Positions 8,487-18,960 of a DNA stretch of 64,000 nucleotides are shown piece by piece. How positions within the stretch are numbered: the stretch's first letter is position 1; every line of letters starts with the position of its first letter. Origin of the DNA: Nitratireductor sp. GISD-1A_MAKvit (lineage in GTDB: Bacteria; Pseudomonadota; Alphaproteobacteria; Rhizobiales; Rhizobiaceae); NCBI RefSeq assembly GCF_040819555.1, contig NZ_CP161920.1:1735001-1799000 (forward strand), read 5' to 3'. The notes below the pieces were generated by a model. The model saw only the letters and a list, made by a program, of their open reading frames with translations, did no database searches and was not told the DNA's origin. Both the position numbers and the translations under genes were made by a program.

Positions 8487-9596
8487 TCAGGTCGTTTTCA
8501 AAGCGGTGTCGATCGCCTCCCAGAGTGTCTCTGTCGGCTCGCATCCGACCGACAGTCGAACGAAACCTTCTGCCACATCGTCACCCCATCGCGCGCGTCT
8601 CTCGGCAGAGGTGTGAACGCTTCCGAACGAGGTGGTTGCCTCGATGAGCGGGCAGGTGTCGATGAAGCGCTCCGCCTTTTCTTTCGAAGCGAGTGTCAGC
8701 CCGATGAGCGAACCGGAACGGAGCATCTGTGTTTTGGCCAGAGCATGCGAGGGGTCATCCTTGAGGCCGGGATAGCGCACCGACTGGACCATCGGATGAT
8801 CTGCAAGGCGAGATGCGATGATCTCGGCGGAAGAACACATGCGGTCAAAACGCACTTCCAGCGTTTCAAGACCGCGCAGCACCAGCCATGCTTCGAACGG
8901 GCCGGGGATGACGCCGGCCAGCTTGCGCCATTCACGGATCGTTTCGATCATTTTTGCGTTGCGGCTGGCGACATGGCCGAAAAGCACGTCCGAATGTCCG
9001 TTCGGTGCCTTTGTATCGGAGGCGAGCACGATGTCGATGCCCAGATCCAGCGGGCGCTGGCCATAGGGGGTCATGGTGGTATTGTCGGCGACGGTGATCG
9101 CTCCTTCGGACCGGGCAGCCTTTGCGACCGCCTCGATGTCACAGACATCGAGACCGGGATTGGACGGGGTCTCCACAAGCACCATGCCATATCCGGAAAA
9201 ACCGCCATCGAGGAATGTCGCGGTCGGTCTCGTGTCGTAGCCGATGCCAAGCCGGGTCAGGTGTTTTTCGAGCAGGACACGCGGCGTGTAGTAGCCATCG
9301 GAGGGAATGAGCACGCGATCACCGCTCGAAAGAAGGGCGAGCAGCACCGACGAAATGGCGGCCATGCCGGATGGGAAGACGAGCGCTTCCGCCTCTTCGA
9401 GATGGGCGAGGGCAGCCTCCACCGCTTCCCAGGTGGGACTGTCGAAACGGCCATACTGCCGGGCACCGGCAGGATCTCCAGGCAAGTGGAAAACGGAACT
9501 CATGACAATGGGTGTCGAAAGCGGGTCGCCCCTGGAAAGCTTCGCGGAGTGAAGGTGCGAAAGGCTTGCCGCGCGGGCGTTCTGGCTGTCGGTCAT
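8487..9596 (-). CDS. PLP-dependent trans-sulfuration enzyme (cystathionine gamma-synthase / gamma-lyase family)
   Basis: This 369-residue fold-type I PLP enzyme of the Cys/Met metabolism family has the N-terminal YGRFDSPTWEAVEAALAHLE segment, the cofactor-stacking region FPSGMAA, the aspartate block VADNTTMTP and the Schiff-base lysine in SDTKAPNGHSD. Most relatives read TKY.GGHSD at the lysine; the alanine after Lys marks a subgroup usually named cystathionine gamma-lyase. The sequence does not decide between synthase, lyase and O-acyl-homoserine sulfhydrylase. It is transcribed away from mraZ, with a 361-base gap between their starts. Confidence 0.8.
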   Translation of the reverse strand: MTDSQNARAASLSHLHSAKLSRGDPLSTPIVMSSVFHLPGDPAGARQYGRFDSPTWEAVEAALAHLEEAEALVFPSGMAAISSVLLALLSSGDRVLIPSDGYYTPRVLLEKHLTRLGIGYDTRPTATFLDGGFSGYGMVLVETPSNPGLDVCDIEAVAKAARSEGAITVADNTTMTPYGQRPLDLGIDIVLASDTKAPNGHSDVLFGHVASRNAKMIETIREWRKLAGVIPGPFEAWLVLRGLETLEVRFDRMCSSAEIIASRLADHPMVQSVRYPGLKDDPSHALAKTQMLRSGSLIGLTLASKEKAERFIDTCPLIEATTSFGSVHTSAERRARWGDDVAEGFVRLSVGCEPTETLWEAIDTALKTT

Positions 9597-9957
9597 GATG
9601 TTTCTCGTGGACGTTTCGGAATTCTGGCGGCCGGTCGGCCCGGCCCCTTACTAACCTTTTGTTAGCCTTAATGCACGATAAATGACGGTGGCCCGATGCC
9701 TGTCAAAAATGCCTGTCATGGGGGTCGAAGTGAAGCTTAATCCCGTTGACGCCCATATCGGCCCATGGTACCCCATAAAACAAATCAGCGTTTCGTTGCA
9801 GTTGGAGTACGGGTCCCCTTCATGTCGGCCTTTTTTGCAGGGCGGCGTGGCAGGTGGGATTCACCCTTGCAGAGGGGCGGGCAAATGTTCGGAGAGCCGC
9901 ATCTGATCGCGGCTGAAGAGATGCAAAGGGGCACGGGCCTGTTGGCCGCGACGCGTC
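9597..9957. other. 361-base divergent intergenic region upstream of mraZ
   Basis: I see no gene here. It holds the leader of the PLP enzyme gene on one side and the promoter and operator region of the dcw cluster on the other. A small inverted repeat (CTAAC...GTTAG, near 9647-9661) precedes the MraZ-box array at 9742-9776. The 180 bases between the array and the mraZ ATG would form a long leader if transcription starts near the array. Confidence 0.6.
9742..9776. promoter_or_regulatory. Four MraZ-box repeats with 10-base period
   Basis: CCCGT at 9742 and CCCAT at 9752, 9762 and 9772 are spaced exactly 10 bases apart. On the minus strand they read ATGGG N5 ATGGG N5 ATGGG N5 ACGGG. MraZ is known in Escherichia coli to bind TGGGN repeats separated by 5 bases and to repress its own operon. 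A TTGACG sequence at 9746-9751, a possible -35 box, overlaps the array, which suits repression by occlusion. Confidence 0.7.
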
Positions 9958-10425
9958 ATGGACCGGTTTCTGTCGAATGCAGTCAACAAGATCGACTCCA
10001 AGGGTCGGGTCTCCGTGCCGGCGCATTTCCGCTCCGTCGTTCAAAAACGTGGTTTTACCGAACTCTATGCGCTTCGGGCGCTCGACATTCCGGCGATGGA
10101 TGTGGGCGGTCTCGATTTGCTCGACCGCTACGAGGAGCGGATCGCGCAGGAGGACCCGTTTCTGCAGACGGCGGACGACATGTCCTTTTTCGTTCATGGC
10201 GACGGTGCGTTTCTGAAACTCGACCAGGATGGGCGCATCACCGTGACGGATTTCATTCGCGAGCACACGGGCATCACGAAGGATGTGGCCTTCGTGGGCC
10301 GAGGGCTCTTTTTTCAGATCTGGGAGCCGGAGCGGCTGAAGGCCCATGGGCAGGCAGTGCGCGAACGGCTTCTGAAGCTCCGGCAGGCGGCCACATCGGC
10401 CCGAACTGCCGGTCAGTCGGAATGA
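9958..10425 (+). CDS. mraZ: Transcriptional regulator MraZ
   Basis: This 155-residue AbrB-like DNA-binding protein opens the dcw cluster. Two tandem SpoVT/AbrB-type domains are visible: the first around [18 protein letters not shown] (residues 7-24), the second around [21 protein letters not shown] (about 84-104). In other bacteria MraZ rings bind TGGGN repeats upstream of their own gene; such repeats are present at 9742-9776. The stop codon overlaps the start of rsmH as ATGA. Confidence 0.95.
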   Translation: MDRFLSNAVNKIDSKGRVSVPAHFRSVVQKRGFTELYALRALDIPAMDVGGLDLLDRYEERIAQEDPFLQTADDMSFFVHGDGAFLKLDQDGRITVTDFIREHTGITKDVAFVGRGLFFQIWEPERLKAHGQAVRERLLKLRQAATSARTAGQSE

Positions 10426-11441
10426 TGGCGGGCCCCGGCGGCGAAAGCCCGGTCGGTGGCGGACCGGCCCGCCACATTCCGGTTCTTTTGCGTGAAGTTC
10501 TCAACGCTCTTCAGCCTCTTGATGGTGCGCATTTCATCGACGGCACTTTTGGTGCCGGCGGTTACACGCGTGCGCTTCTGGAGAGCGGTGCCAATGTCAC
10601 CGCGATAGATCGCGATCCTACTGCAATATCTGCCGGACAGGAGCTGGTTGAGACATGGAAGGGTTCTCTCAATCTGGTTGAGAACCGTTTCTCCCGGCTT
10701 GATGAAGTTGTCGACGATCAGGTCGATGGTGTGGTGCTCGACATCGGTGTCTCGTCCATGCAGATCGATCAGGCGGTGCGGGGCTTCTCCTTCCAGAAGG
10801 ATGGGCCACTCGACATGCGCATGGAGCGCACGGGGCTGAGCGCTGCCGATGTGATCAACACCATGAAGGCGGGCGATCTGGCGCGGATCTTCGGCATTTT
10901 GGGCGAGGAGCGTCAGGCAGGGCGTATCGCGCGGGGGCTGGAGAGGCTTCGCTCCGAAAAGCCGTTCGAGACAACGCTGGATCTGGCGCACGCCGTGGAG
11001 AAGATCGTCGGTCGCCGCCCGCAGGAGAAAATTCATCCGGCAACCCGCGTCTTTCAGGGCCTGCGCATCTACGTCAATGACGAACTGGGCGAGCTGGCGC
11101 GTGCGCTCTTCGCCGCCGAGCGGGTGCTGAAGCCGGGCGGCCGCCTCGTCGTGGTGACGTTCCACTCGCTGGAGGACAGGATCGTCAAGCGGTTCATGGT
11201 CGAGCGCGCTGGCGGGCAGGGCGGATCACGTCATCTGCCCGAGGTGCACGGCGCAGCACCAACATTCCGGAAACCGGCAAAGCCTGTTGCACCTTCGTCC
11301 GAAGAGACGGAGCGGAATCCGAGAGCGCGTTCGGCGCGGCTCAGGCTCGCTGTGCGCACTGAGGCGCCAGCCGGAGAGGTTGATTTCGACATTGTCGGTC
11401 TGTCGCGGTTCCCGCGGCCGACGCGTGCAGGTGAGAGGTAG
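10422..11441 (+). CDS. rsmH: 16S rRNA m4C1402 methyltransferase RsmH (MraW)
   Basis: This 339-residue enzyme N4-methylates C1402 of 16S rRNA using S-adenosylmethionine. The SAM-binding region [28 protein letters not shown] lies near residues 40-67, and the segments [22 protein letters not shown] and [21 protein letters not shown] are family signatures. An ATG at 10422 overlaps the mraZ stop; a second in-frame ATG at 10425 is the alternative. Confidence 0.95.
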   Translation: MMAGPGGESPVGGGPARHIPVLLREVLNALQPLDGAHFIDGTFGAGGYTRALLESGANVTAIDRDPTAISAGQELVETWKGSLNLVENRFSRLDEVVDDQVDGVVLDIGVSSMQIDQAVRGFSFQKDGPLDMRMERTGLSAADVINTMKAGDLARIFGILGEERQAGRIARGLERLRSEKPFETTLDLAHAVEKIVGRRPQEKIHPATRVFQGLRIYVNDELGELARALFAAERVLKPGGRLVVVTFHSLEDRIVKRFMVERAGGQGGSRHLPEVHGAAPTFRKPAKPVAPSSEETERNPRARSARLRLAVRTEAPAGEVDFDIVGLSRFPRPTRAGER

Positions 11442-11449
11442 GGGCAAGG

Positions 11450-11818
11450 ATGTTTCGCACGAGCGATATTGTGCTGATCACGGTCATGCTGGCGGCGGCA
11501 GCATTTACCTACAAGACCAAGCATGACGCCGAAGCCAAATATGAAGAACTGCGCAAGATCGAGCGGCAGGCCGAACTGGAAGAGGATTCAATCGACATCC
11601 TCAAGGCGGACTGGAGCCTTTTGACACAGCCTGCGCGACTGCAGCAACTGGCCGAGACATACAAGGATGAACTCGGGCTTGAGCCCGTGGAAGCGCCGCG
11701 CATCGCCGAGTTTTTCGACCTTCCGCAGAAAACCCTGACCATTGAAGGGCTCGTCAACGACATGGCCGATGCCGGCACGGAGCCCGACCAGACGACAACC
11801 GGGGCGGTGCAGCCATGA
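11450..11818 (+). CDS. ftsL: Cell division protein FtsL
   Basis: This 122-residue bitopic protein has a short cytoplasmic end, a membrane segment at residues 6-20 (DIVLITVMLAAAAFTYK) and a coiled coil at about 25-60 (AKYEELRKIERQAELEEDSIDILKADWS). A heptad pattern, the LTQPARLQQLAE segment and its place between rsmH and ftsI identify it; FtsL diverges too far for motifs alone. It should join FtsB and FtsQ in the divisome. The stop codon overlaps ftsI as ATGA. Confidence 0.9.
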   Translation: MFRTSDIVLITVMLAAAAFTYKTKHDAEAKYEELRKIERQAELEEDSIDILKADWSLLTQPARLQQLAETYKDELGLEPVEAPRIAEFFDLPQKTLTIEGLVNDMADAGTEPDQTTTGAVQP

Positions 11819-13539
11819 CTGGTGCAGGTGACTTGATGGGCGGGGTGGCCACCAGCGCCGTGCGCCGGGGCGCGGCGACCATCGTGATGGATGGCGCCGG
11901 CAAGACCCGGGGCGGGCGGGCCCAGAACCGTGTCGTGATGGCAATGGCGGTGATCTTCGGCATCTATGCGGCGATCGGCGGTCGCCTCGTGCATCTGGCC
12001 ATGCAGGAGGAGCCAGAGGCGAGCCTGCCTGTGGCGCGGGTGACAGCCTCGCGACCCGACCTCGTGGACCGAAATGGGGAGGTTCTGGCGACGGACATCA
12101 AGACGGCGTCACTCTTTGCAGAACCCCGCCGCATCGTGGACATCGATGAAGCGATCGAGAAACTCTCCACCGTTCTGCCGGATCTCAACTATCAGCAGAC
12201 CTATCGCAGGCTGGACAGCGATGCGGGATTTGTGTGGCTGCGCCGCCAGCTCTCGCCGCGCCAGCAGGCCGATATTCTGGCGCTTGGCGTGCCCGGTCTC
12301 GGCTTCCGTACCGAAAAGCGCCGGTTTTATCCCGGTGGTCCGACGGCTTCGCATATTCTCGGCCTCGTGAACATCGACAACAAGGGCATTGCCGGTATCG
12401 AGAAGTTCGTGGACGACCAGGGGCTGGCGGACCTGCAGGCCACGGGCCTGGCGGTCGAAGGGCATCTGGAGCCGGTCCGGCTGTCGGTCGATCTGCGCGT
12501 TCAGCACATTATCCGCGACGAACTCGTACAGGCCATGGAGCGCTACAAGGCGATTGCGGCTGGCGCTGTGGTGCTGAAGGCCGATACGGGCGAAGTGGTG
12601 GGCATGGCGTCGGTGCCCGACTATGACCCGAACAACCCGGTCAACGCGCTGGACAAGGACCGGCTCAACCGGATGTCTGCCGGCGTGTTCGAGATGGGCT
12701 CCACCTTCAAGCTCTTCACCACGGCAATGGCGCTCGATTCCGGTCTGGTGAGCATTAATGACAGTTTCGACGCGACGCGCCCGATCCGGATCGGCGGGTT
12801 CACGATCAACGATTTTCACGGCAAGCGCCGGGTGCTGAGCGTTCCCGAAATCTTCATCTATTCTTCCAATATCGGCACTGCCAAGATGGCGGATGTGGTG
12901 GGAATCGACGGGCACAGGGCGTTTCTTGACAAGATTGGCCTGCTTGGCCGCATGTCCACGGAGCTGCCCGAAATCGCGCACCCGACCGAACCCAAGGAAT
13001 GGAAGAAGATCAACTCGATCACCATTTCCTACGGGCACGGCGTGGCCACGACCCCCCTTCAGACCGCGATGGCGGCGGCTGCGATGCTGAATGGCGGCAA
13101 GCTTATCCCACCGACCTTTCTGCCGCGCTCGGAAGCGGAAGCCAACGAAATCGCGACGCAGGTGATCTCTGAGAAAACCAGCGCGCAAATGCGCTATCTC
13201 TTCCGTCTGAACTCGGAAAAGGGGTCTGGCCGGCGCGCCGAGGTCGAGGGCTACTACGTTGGTGGAAAGACCGGTACGGCTGAGAAGGTGGTCAATGGCC
13301 GCTATTCGAGCAGCGTGCGTTTCAACGCCTTCATCGCGGGGTTTCCGGTCGACGATCCCGAATATGTGGTGCTTGTCTTCATCGACGAACCGAAGCCTGA
13401 ACGCGAAGGAATTGGCGCCACGGCCGGCCTGAACGCAGCACCGATGGTGCGCAACATCATTCGCCGTTCCGCACCTTTGCTTGGCGTGAAGCCTGAATTC
13501 GGTCAAGAAAGTGATGCTTTGCTGATTTCACAGCAGTGA
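11815..13539 (+). CDS. ftsI: Peptidoglycan transpeptidase FtsI (PBP3)
   Basis: This 574-residue class B penicillin-binding protein cross-links septal peptidoglycan. A 37-residue cytoplasmic end precedes a membrane segment at about 38-56; the PBP dimerisation region follows at about 75-215. The transpeptidase domain has the catalytic serine S296 in STFK, the SSN motif at 350-352 and KTG at 485-487. It works with the glycan polymerase FtsW, encoded downstream in the same cluster. Confidence 0.95.
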   Translation: MTGAGDLMGGVATSAVRRGAATIVMDGAGKTRGGRAQNRVVMAMAVIFGIYAAIGGRLVHLAMQEEPEASLPVARVTASRPDLVDRNGEVLATDIKTASLFAEPRRIVDIDEAIEKLSTVLPDLNYQQTYRRLDSDAGFVWLRRQLSPRQQADILALGVPGLGFRTEKRRFYPGGPTASHILGLVNIDNKGIAGIEKFVDDQGLADLQATGLAVEGHLEPVRLSVDLRVQHIIRDELVQAMERYKAIAAGAVVLKADTGEVVGMASVPDYDPNNPVNALDKDRLNRMSAGVFEMGSTFKLFTTAMALDSGLVSINDSFDATRPIRIGGFTINDFHGKRRVLSVPEIFIYSSNIGTAKMADVVGIDGHRAFLDKIGLLGRMSTELPEIAHPTEPKEWKKINSITISYGHGVATTPLQTAMAAAAMLNGGKLIPPTFLPRSEAEANEIATQVISEKTSAQMRYLFRLNSEKGSGRRAEVEGYYVGGKTGTAEKVVNGRYSSSVRFNAFIAGFPVDDPEYVVLVFIDEPKPEREGIGATAGLNAAPMVRNIIRRSAPLLGVKPEFGQESDALLISQQ

Positions 13540-13589
13540 GTCGGCAACGCGCCGAAAGGACGAAACAGGAATGAGAGCACCGGGGCCAC

Positions 13590-15044
13590 ATGAAGTTCAG
13601 TGAATTTGCGGACATTCTTCCTCAACAGGGACACATGCCGGCGGATGCGGATGTTCCGGGGATATCAGCGGATTCGCGAAAAGTTGGAGCCGGTGAACTC
13701 TTTTTTGCCCTGGCCGGAGCCAAGGCAAATGGCGCGGCATTTGCCGAGGAAGCCGCCCGCAAGGGCGCTATTGCCATCGTGACTGCACCGGGCGCCCTTT
13801 CCGCTGATCCGGGAATACCGGTGATCGAAACGGACGATCCCCGACATGCGCTGGCGCTGTGCGCTGCGCGGATGTTTTCGCGCCAGCCGGAAACCATGGT
13901 TGCAGTCACCGGCACAAGCGGCAAGACCTCTGTCGCCTCGTTCACCCGCCAGATCTGGGAGCACGCCGGATTGCCGGCGGCCAGCATCGGCACCACCGGC
14001 GTGGTGGCGCCTGGGCGAGACGAGTATGGCGAGCTGACCACACCCGACCCGATTGCGCTGCATCGCCTGCTCGACGAACTGGCGGGAGACGGGGTGAGCC
14101 ATGCCTCCATGGAGGCTTCAAGCCATGGTCTCGACCAGCGCCGTCTCGACGGGGTGCGGCTATCGGCTGCCGGCTTCACCAATCTCGGCCGCGATCACAT
14201 GGATTATCATCCCACGGTCGAGGACTATCACAGGGCGAAGCTGCGCCTCTTCGACACGCTGTTGCCCAAAGGCGCGCCGGCGGTCATCTTCGCTGACGAT
14301 GAATGGTCCGATCCGACCGTTGCGGCTGCGAAGGCGGCTGGGCTGGATGTGCGAACCGTGGGGCGCAGGGGAGCGTTTCTGACGTTGAAGCGGGTCGAAC
14401 ATGAGCGCCATCGCCAGCGGGCCGAAGTGGACGTGGACGGGATCATTTTCGAGATCGACCTGCCGCTTGCGGGCGATTTTCAGGTGGCCAATGCGCTGGT
14501 TGCGGCGGGCCTGGCGATCAGCACCGGTACCTCCGAGGAAAACGTTTTTGCCGCGCTGGAACAGCTCAAGGGCGCTTCCGGGCGTCTGGAACTGGTTGGC
14601 ACGGCGGCGAATGGCGCTCAGGTCTATGTCGACTATGCGCACAAGCCCGACGGGCTGGAGAAGGTGTTGCAGTCGGTGCGGCCCTTTACCACCGGTCGTG
14701 TGATCGTCGTTTTCGGCTGTGGCGGTGACCGCGACACCGGCAAACGGCCCATCATGGGCGAGATCGCCGCGCGGCTGGCCGATGTGGCGATTGTGACGGA
14801 TGACAATCCGCGCTCGGAAGACCCCGCATCAATCCGCGCGGCCATCATGGCGGCGGCACCGGGTGCGCGTGAGATCGGCGACCGGCATGAAGCGATCCGC
14901 GCTGCTGTCGCGATGCTTGAAGAGGGCGATACGCTGATCGTTGCCGGCAAGGGGCATGAAACAGGACAGGAAATCGCCGGCGAAAAGCATCATTTCTCCG
15001 ATCATGAGGAAGTGCGTGCCGCACTCGCGGAGCGGGACGGATGA
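13590..15044 (+). CDS. murE: UDP-MurNAc-tripeptide synthetase MurE, meso-diaminopimelate adding
   Basis: This 484-residue ATP-dependent ligase adds meso-diaminopimelate to UDP-MurNAc-L-Ala-D-Glu. The ATP loop TGTSGKTS lies at 107-114 and the diaminopimelate-specificity motif DNPR at 405-408. The stop codon overlaps murF as ATGA. The start is less certain: ATG at 13590 has only GGGGCC upstream. An ATG at 13571 would join the frame as MRAPGH-MKF if the GGGG at 13582-13585 had one G fewer, the same change that repairs eight other genes here. Confidence 0.93.
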   Translation: MKFSEFADILPQQGHMPADADVPGISADSRKVGAGELFFALAGAKANGAAFAEEAARKGAIAIVTAPGALSADPGIPVIETDDPRHALALCAARMFSRQPETMVAVTGTSGKTSVASFTRQIWEHAGLPAASIGTTGVVAPGRDEYGELTTPDPIALHRLLDELAGDGVSHASMEASSHGLDQRRLDGVRLSAAGFTNLGRDHMDYHPTVEDYHRAKLRLFDTLLPKGAPAVIFADDEWSDPTVAAAKAAGLDVRTVGRRGAFLTLKRVEHERHRQRAEVDVDGIIFEIDLPLAGDFQVANALVAAGLAISTGTSEENVFAALEQLKGASGRLELVGTAANGAQVYVDYAHKPDGLEKVLQSVRPFTTGRVIVVFGCGGDRDTGKRPIMGEIAARLADVAIVTDDNPRSEDPASIRAAIMAAAPGAREIGDRHEAIRAAVAMLEEGDTLIVAGKGHETGQEIAGEKHHFSDHEEVRAALAERDG

Positions 15045-16465
15045 GCGTGCTGTGGACACAGGAGGCGCTGGTGCAGGCGACGGGCGGCAGGCCGCTTGGT
15101 CAGCCGGCACCTGCGATTACGGGAATTTCCATCGATACGCGGACGCTTCAGCCGGGCGACGCGTTCTTTGCCATTGAGGGCGAGCGGTTCGACGGGCACG
15201 ACTTCGCCACCGCAGCCATGGCCGCCGGCGCATCGGTGCTTGTTGTATCGGAAGCGAAATTGCCCGCTCTTGGCCGGCTGGCCGTGCCGATGGTGGTGGT
15301 GCCCGATGTGCTTGAGGCGCTGAACGATCTGGGGCGTGCCGCGCGGCTTAGAACCCCTGCAAAGGTGGTGGCCGTGACCGGATCGGTGGGCAAGACGACG
15401 ACCAAGAACATGATGCGCCAGGCATTTTCTGCCTGCGGCAGTGTCCATGCCGCGGATCGCTCGTTCAACAACCACTGGGGCGTGCCGCTGACGCTGGCGC
15501 GCATGCCGGCGGACTGCGATTATGCGATCTTCGAGATCGGCATGAACCACCCGGATGAAATTCGACCGCTGGTGAAGATGGTGCGCCCGCACGTCGCGGT
15601 GGTGACGCTGGTGGCGGCGGCACATCTGGGCTTTTTCAAGAATGTCGATGAAATTGCCCGCGCCAAGGGAGAGATTTTCGAAGGCGTGGTCAAGGGCGGG
15701 GCAGCGCTTGTCAATCGCGATGACAAACGCTGGAAGCTGCTTGCGGCGATTGCCGACGAGGCCGGGGTGAAGACGATTGCCGGCTTTGGCGAGAATGCGC
15801 GCGCCGACATCAGGCTCATGCATGCCGAATGCGGGGCGCGTTCATCCACATTTGCCGTGAAGATCGATGGCGAGGAGCTGGAAGTGCGCCTCGGTGCCCC
15901 GGGGCGGCACATGGTGCAGAACGCTCTGGCGACGCTGGGCGCGGTGCATCTGGCGCGTGCTGATGTGCAGAAGGCGGCAATGGCGCTTGGCTCTTTCGGC
16001 TCCGAAGCCGGACGCGGCGCGCAGCATCGGCTGATGCTGGAGGGTGGTGCATTCACGCTGATCGATGAAAGTTTCAATGCCAATCCGGCCTCGATGGCGG
16101 CGGCCTTCGATCTGCTCAGGCGCACGGATGTTGGAGAAGGTGGGCGGCGCATTGCCGTTCTTGGCGACATGGCCGAGCTTGGAAAGCACGCGGAAGCGCT
16201 GCATGCGGGGCTTGCCGAAATGGTGACGGAAGCGGGCACGGATCTTGTTTTTCTTGCCGGGACCGAGATGAAGGCGCTGGCTGCGGCCCTGCCGGAGGGG
16301 CTGCCGGTGGAACATCGCGATGCGACGGAGGATCTGCGCGATCTCGTGGTGAATGCGGTGAAGCCCGGCGACGCCGTGATGATCAAATCTTCGAAGAGCA
16401 TCGGCTTCAACAAACTGGTCGACGCCTTTTTAAACACTTATGCGGGCGCGGCGACGGGGGACTGA
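15041..16465 (+). CDS. murF: UDP-MurNAc-tripeptide:D-alanyl-D-alanine ligase MurF
   Basis: This 474-residue ligase adds D-Ala-D-Ala to complete the UDP-MurNAc pentapeptide. The ATP loop [13 protein letters not shown] lies at about 112-124, the [10 protein letters not shown] segment around 167-176 and the C-terminal domain starts with the [12 protein letters not shown] block. It overlaps murE by 4 bases and is followed after 3 bases by mraY. Confidence 0.95.
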   Translation: MSVLWTQEALVQATGGRPLGQPAPAITGISIDTRTLQPGDAFFAIEGERFDGHDFATAAMAAGASVLVVSEAKLPALGRLAVPMVVVPDVLEALNDLGRAARLRTPAKVVAVTGSVGKTTTKNMMRQAFSACGSVHAADRSFNNHWGVPLTLARMPADCDYAIFEIGMNHPDEIRPLVKMVRPHVAVVTLVAAAHLGFFKNVDEIARAKGEIFEGVVKGGAALVNRDDKRWKLLAAIADEAGVKTIAGFGENARADIRLMHAECGARSSTFAVKIDGEELEVRLGAPGRHMVQNALATLGAVHLARADVQKAAMALGSFGSEAGRGAQHRLMLEGGAFTLIDESFNANPASMAAAFDLLRRTDVGEGGRRIAVLGDMAELGKHAEALHAGLAEMVTEAGTDLVFLAGTEMKALAAALPEGLPVEHRDATEDLRDLVVNAVKPGDAVMIKSSKSIGFNKLVDAFLNTYAGAATGD

Positions 16466-16468
16466 TCC

Positions 16469-17552
16469 ATGCTCATGATGCTCGTTGAACTGGCCGATGA
16501 AGTTTCGGTCTTCAACGTATTCCGTTACATCACCTTTCGCACCGGTGGAGCGCTGATCACCTCGGCGCTGATCGTGTTTCTGTTCGGGCCGATGATCATC
16601 GCCTCGCTCAGGGTGCGGCAGGGCAAGGGACAGCCGATCCGCGCTGACGGGCCGCAGACCCATTTCAAGAAGGGCCGGTACGCCGACCATGGGCGGGCTC
16701 ATGATGCTGTCGGGCATTCTGGGCTCGTGCGCGCTGTGGGCGAACCTTTCCAGCGTTTATGTCTGGGTTGTGTTGATGGTGACGGTGAGTTTCGGCGCCA
16801 TCGGCTTTTATGACGACTATCTGAAGGTAACGAAACAGTCGCATCTGGGCTTTTCGGGCAAGGCGCGGCTGTCGGCGGAGTTCCTGATCGCGGGGCTTGC
16901 TGCCTGGACCATCATGCAGGCGGGGCAGGCGCCGTTTTCCTCGTCGCTAACCTTTCCCTTCTTCAAGGATTTTCTGCTCAATCTGGGAATTTTCTTCATT
17001 CCGTTCGCGGCCTTCGTGATCGTGGGGGCGGGCAATGCGGTGAACCTGACGGACGGGCTCGACGGGCTTGCGACCGTGCCGGTGATGGTGGCGGCGGCGT
17101 CATTCGGGGTGATCGCCTATCTCTCGGGCAACGCCATTTTCGCCAACTATCTGCAGATCCATTTCGTGCCGGGCACGGGTGAGCTGGCGGTGATCCTGGG
17201 TGCGGTGATCGGCGCGGGGCTCGGCTTCCTGTGGTTCAACGCGCCGCCGGCGGCGATCTTCATGGGCGACACCGGCTCGCTGGCGCTGGGCGGCCTGATC
17301 GGTTCCGTGGCCGTGGCGACCAAGCACGAGATCGTGCTCGCCATTATCGGCGGTCTGTTCGTGGTGGAGATCCTTTCGGTGATCATCCAGGTGGCGGTGT
17401 TCAAGCTGACCGGCAAGCGCGTGTTTCTGATGGCGCCGATACACCATCATTTCGAGAAGCTTGGCTGGACGGAAAGCCAGGTGGTGATCCGTTTCTGGAT
17501 CATCGCGGTGCTGTTGGCGCTCATCGGGCTTTCGACCCTCAAGCTGCGCTAG
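16469..17552 (+). CDS. mraY: Phospho-MurNAc-pentapeptide transferase MraY (frame broken by one extra base)
   Basis: This inner-membrane enzyme moves phospho-MurNAc-pentapeptide to undecaprenyl phosphate, making lipid I. The first 68 codons end in ...GPQTHFKK, then the frame is lost. The G run at 16672-16674 has one base too many; removing it gives [13 protein letters not shown], exactly the family sequence. The rest is intact: GFYDDYLK, the magnesium-binding [10 protein letters not shown] and the cytoplasmic [10 protein letters not shown] segment. The corrected protein is 360 residues with ten hydrophobic segments. Since mraY is single-copy and essential, the break is almost surely not real. 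Confidence 0.93.
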
Positions 17553-17561
17553 GCGAAACGC

Positions 17562-18959
17562 ATGATCCCGGCCTCGGTTTTCAAGGACAGGTCCATCGCT
17601 CTTTTCGGGCTCGGCGGCTCGGGCATCGCCACGGCGCATGCGCTCATGGCCGGGGGCGCGCGGGTAACGGCGTTCGACGACAATCCCGACAGTGTGGCGC
17701 GGGCGGCGGGTGAGGGCGTGCCGACACAAAACCTGCGGAAGATAGACTGGGGAAAGCTGGATGCCTTCGTGCTTTCGCCGGGCGTGCCGCTGACGCATCC
17801 GCGCCCGCACTGGAGCGTGGACCTGGCGCGGGCAGCAGGTGTGGAGATCATCGGAGACGTGGAGCTCTTTGCACGCGAGCGTCGGTCGCATGCGCCCGAT
17901 GCCCCCTTCATCGCCATTACGGGCACCAACGGAAAATCGACGACGACGGCGCTAATCGCCCATGTCTTGAAGAGTGCGGGGCGCGATACGCAGATGGGCG
18001 GCAATATCGGCCGCGCCGTGATGACGCTGGACGCGCCGAAAGCGGGGCGGCATTTCGTGGTGGAGTGTTCATCCTACCAGATCGATCTGGCGCCGACGCT
18101 CGATCCATCTATCGGCATCTTGCTCAATCTGTCGCCGGATCACCTGGATCGCCACGGCTCCTTCGAGAATTATGCCGGCATCAAGGAACGGCTGGTGGCC
18201 AAGAGCGGGCTGGCGATTGTCGGTGTCGACGATCCCGATTGCCGGCACATTGCCGACCGGCTGGAGAGGGCTGGACGGAGAGTGCAGCGCATCTCGGCGA
18301 CGTCATCGCTCTCGGATGGTTTTTATCCCGAGGGTACAAATCTGATGCGCGCGTTGGGTGGCGTTTCCGAAAGGCTTGCCACGCTCGAAGGGATTGGCTC
18401 GCTGAGGGGGGCGCACAATGCGCAGAATGCGCTTGCCGCACTCGCAGCCTGTCTCGACTGCGGCCTTTCGGACCGGGAGATCCAGGCCGGCTTCAACAGC
18501 TTTCCGGGCCTTGCTCACCGCATGGAACAGGTGGCGCGCAGGGGACGGGTGCTCTTCGTCAACGATTCCAAGGCGACCAATGCCGATGCGGCCGAGCGGG
18601 CGCTCGCCAGTTTTGAGCGGATCTACTGGATTGCCGGTGGCCTGCCCAAGGAGGGCGGCATAGAGAGCCTGAAGCCGCTCTTTCCGCGGATCTCAAAAGC
18701 CTATCTGGTGGGAGAGGCCGCACCTTCTTTCGCTGCCACCATCGGGGAGGCGACGGCATTCGAGATTTCGGGTACCATAGACAAGGCCGTCGAGCATGCG
18801 GCGCGCGATGCCGAAAGCGATCCCGCGCCAGAAGCGGTGGTTCTGTTTTCGCCGGCCTGTGCGAGTTTCGATCAGTTCAGAAATTTCGAGGTGCGTGGCG
18901 ATGCCTTTCGCGAAGCGGTGCGCTCGCTTGCCGGCACCGAGATGATGGGGAGCATGTGA
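17562..18959 (+). CDS. murD: UDP-MurNAc-L-alanine:D-glutamate ligase MurD
   Basis: This 465-residue cytoplasmic ligase adds D-glutamate to UDP-MurNAc-L-Ala. The N-terminal dinucleotide-like [15 protein letters not shown] (about 13-27), the ATP loop [14 protein letters not shown] (about 121-134) and [18 protein letters not shown] are characteristic, as is the [12 protein letters not shown] block near residue 330. It is 9 bases after mraY and 1 base before ftsW. Confidence 0.95.
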   Translation: MIPASVFKDRSIALFGLGGSGIATAHALMAGGARVTAFDDNPDSVARAAGEGVPTQNLRKIDWGKLDAFVLSPGVPLTHPRPHWSVDLARAAGVEIIGDVELFARERRSHAPDAPFIAITGTNGKSTTTALIAHVLKSAGRDTQMGGNIGRAVMTLDAPKAGRHFVVECSSYQIDLAPTLDPSIGILLNLSPDHLDRHGSFENYAGIKERLVAKSGLAIVGVDDPDCRHIADRLERAGRRVQRISATSSLSDGFYPEGTNLMRALGGVSERLATLEGIGSLRGAHNAQNALAALAACLDCGLSDREIQAGFNSFPGLAHRMEQVARRGRVLFVNDSKATNADAAERALASFERIYWIAGGLPKEGGIESLKPLFPRISKAYLVGEAAPSFAATIGEATAFEISGTIDKAVEHAARDAESDPAPEAVVLFSPACASFDQFRNFEVRGDAFREAVRSLAGTEMMGSM

Positions 18960-18960
18960 C

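Noticed and set aside
7945..8647. Short protein frames between the lytic transglycosylase and PLP enzyme genes
   Set aside because: They overlap RNase P RNA, which has a perfect P1 helix and conserved core.
8427..9665. A 412-codon plus-strand frame opposite the PLP enzyme gene
   Set aside because: It is the antisense shadow of a gene with clear PLP-enzyme motifs and extends over the end of rnpB; its product matches no family I know.
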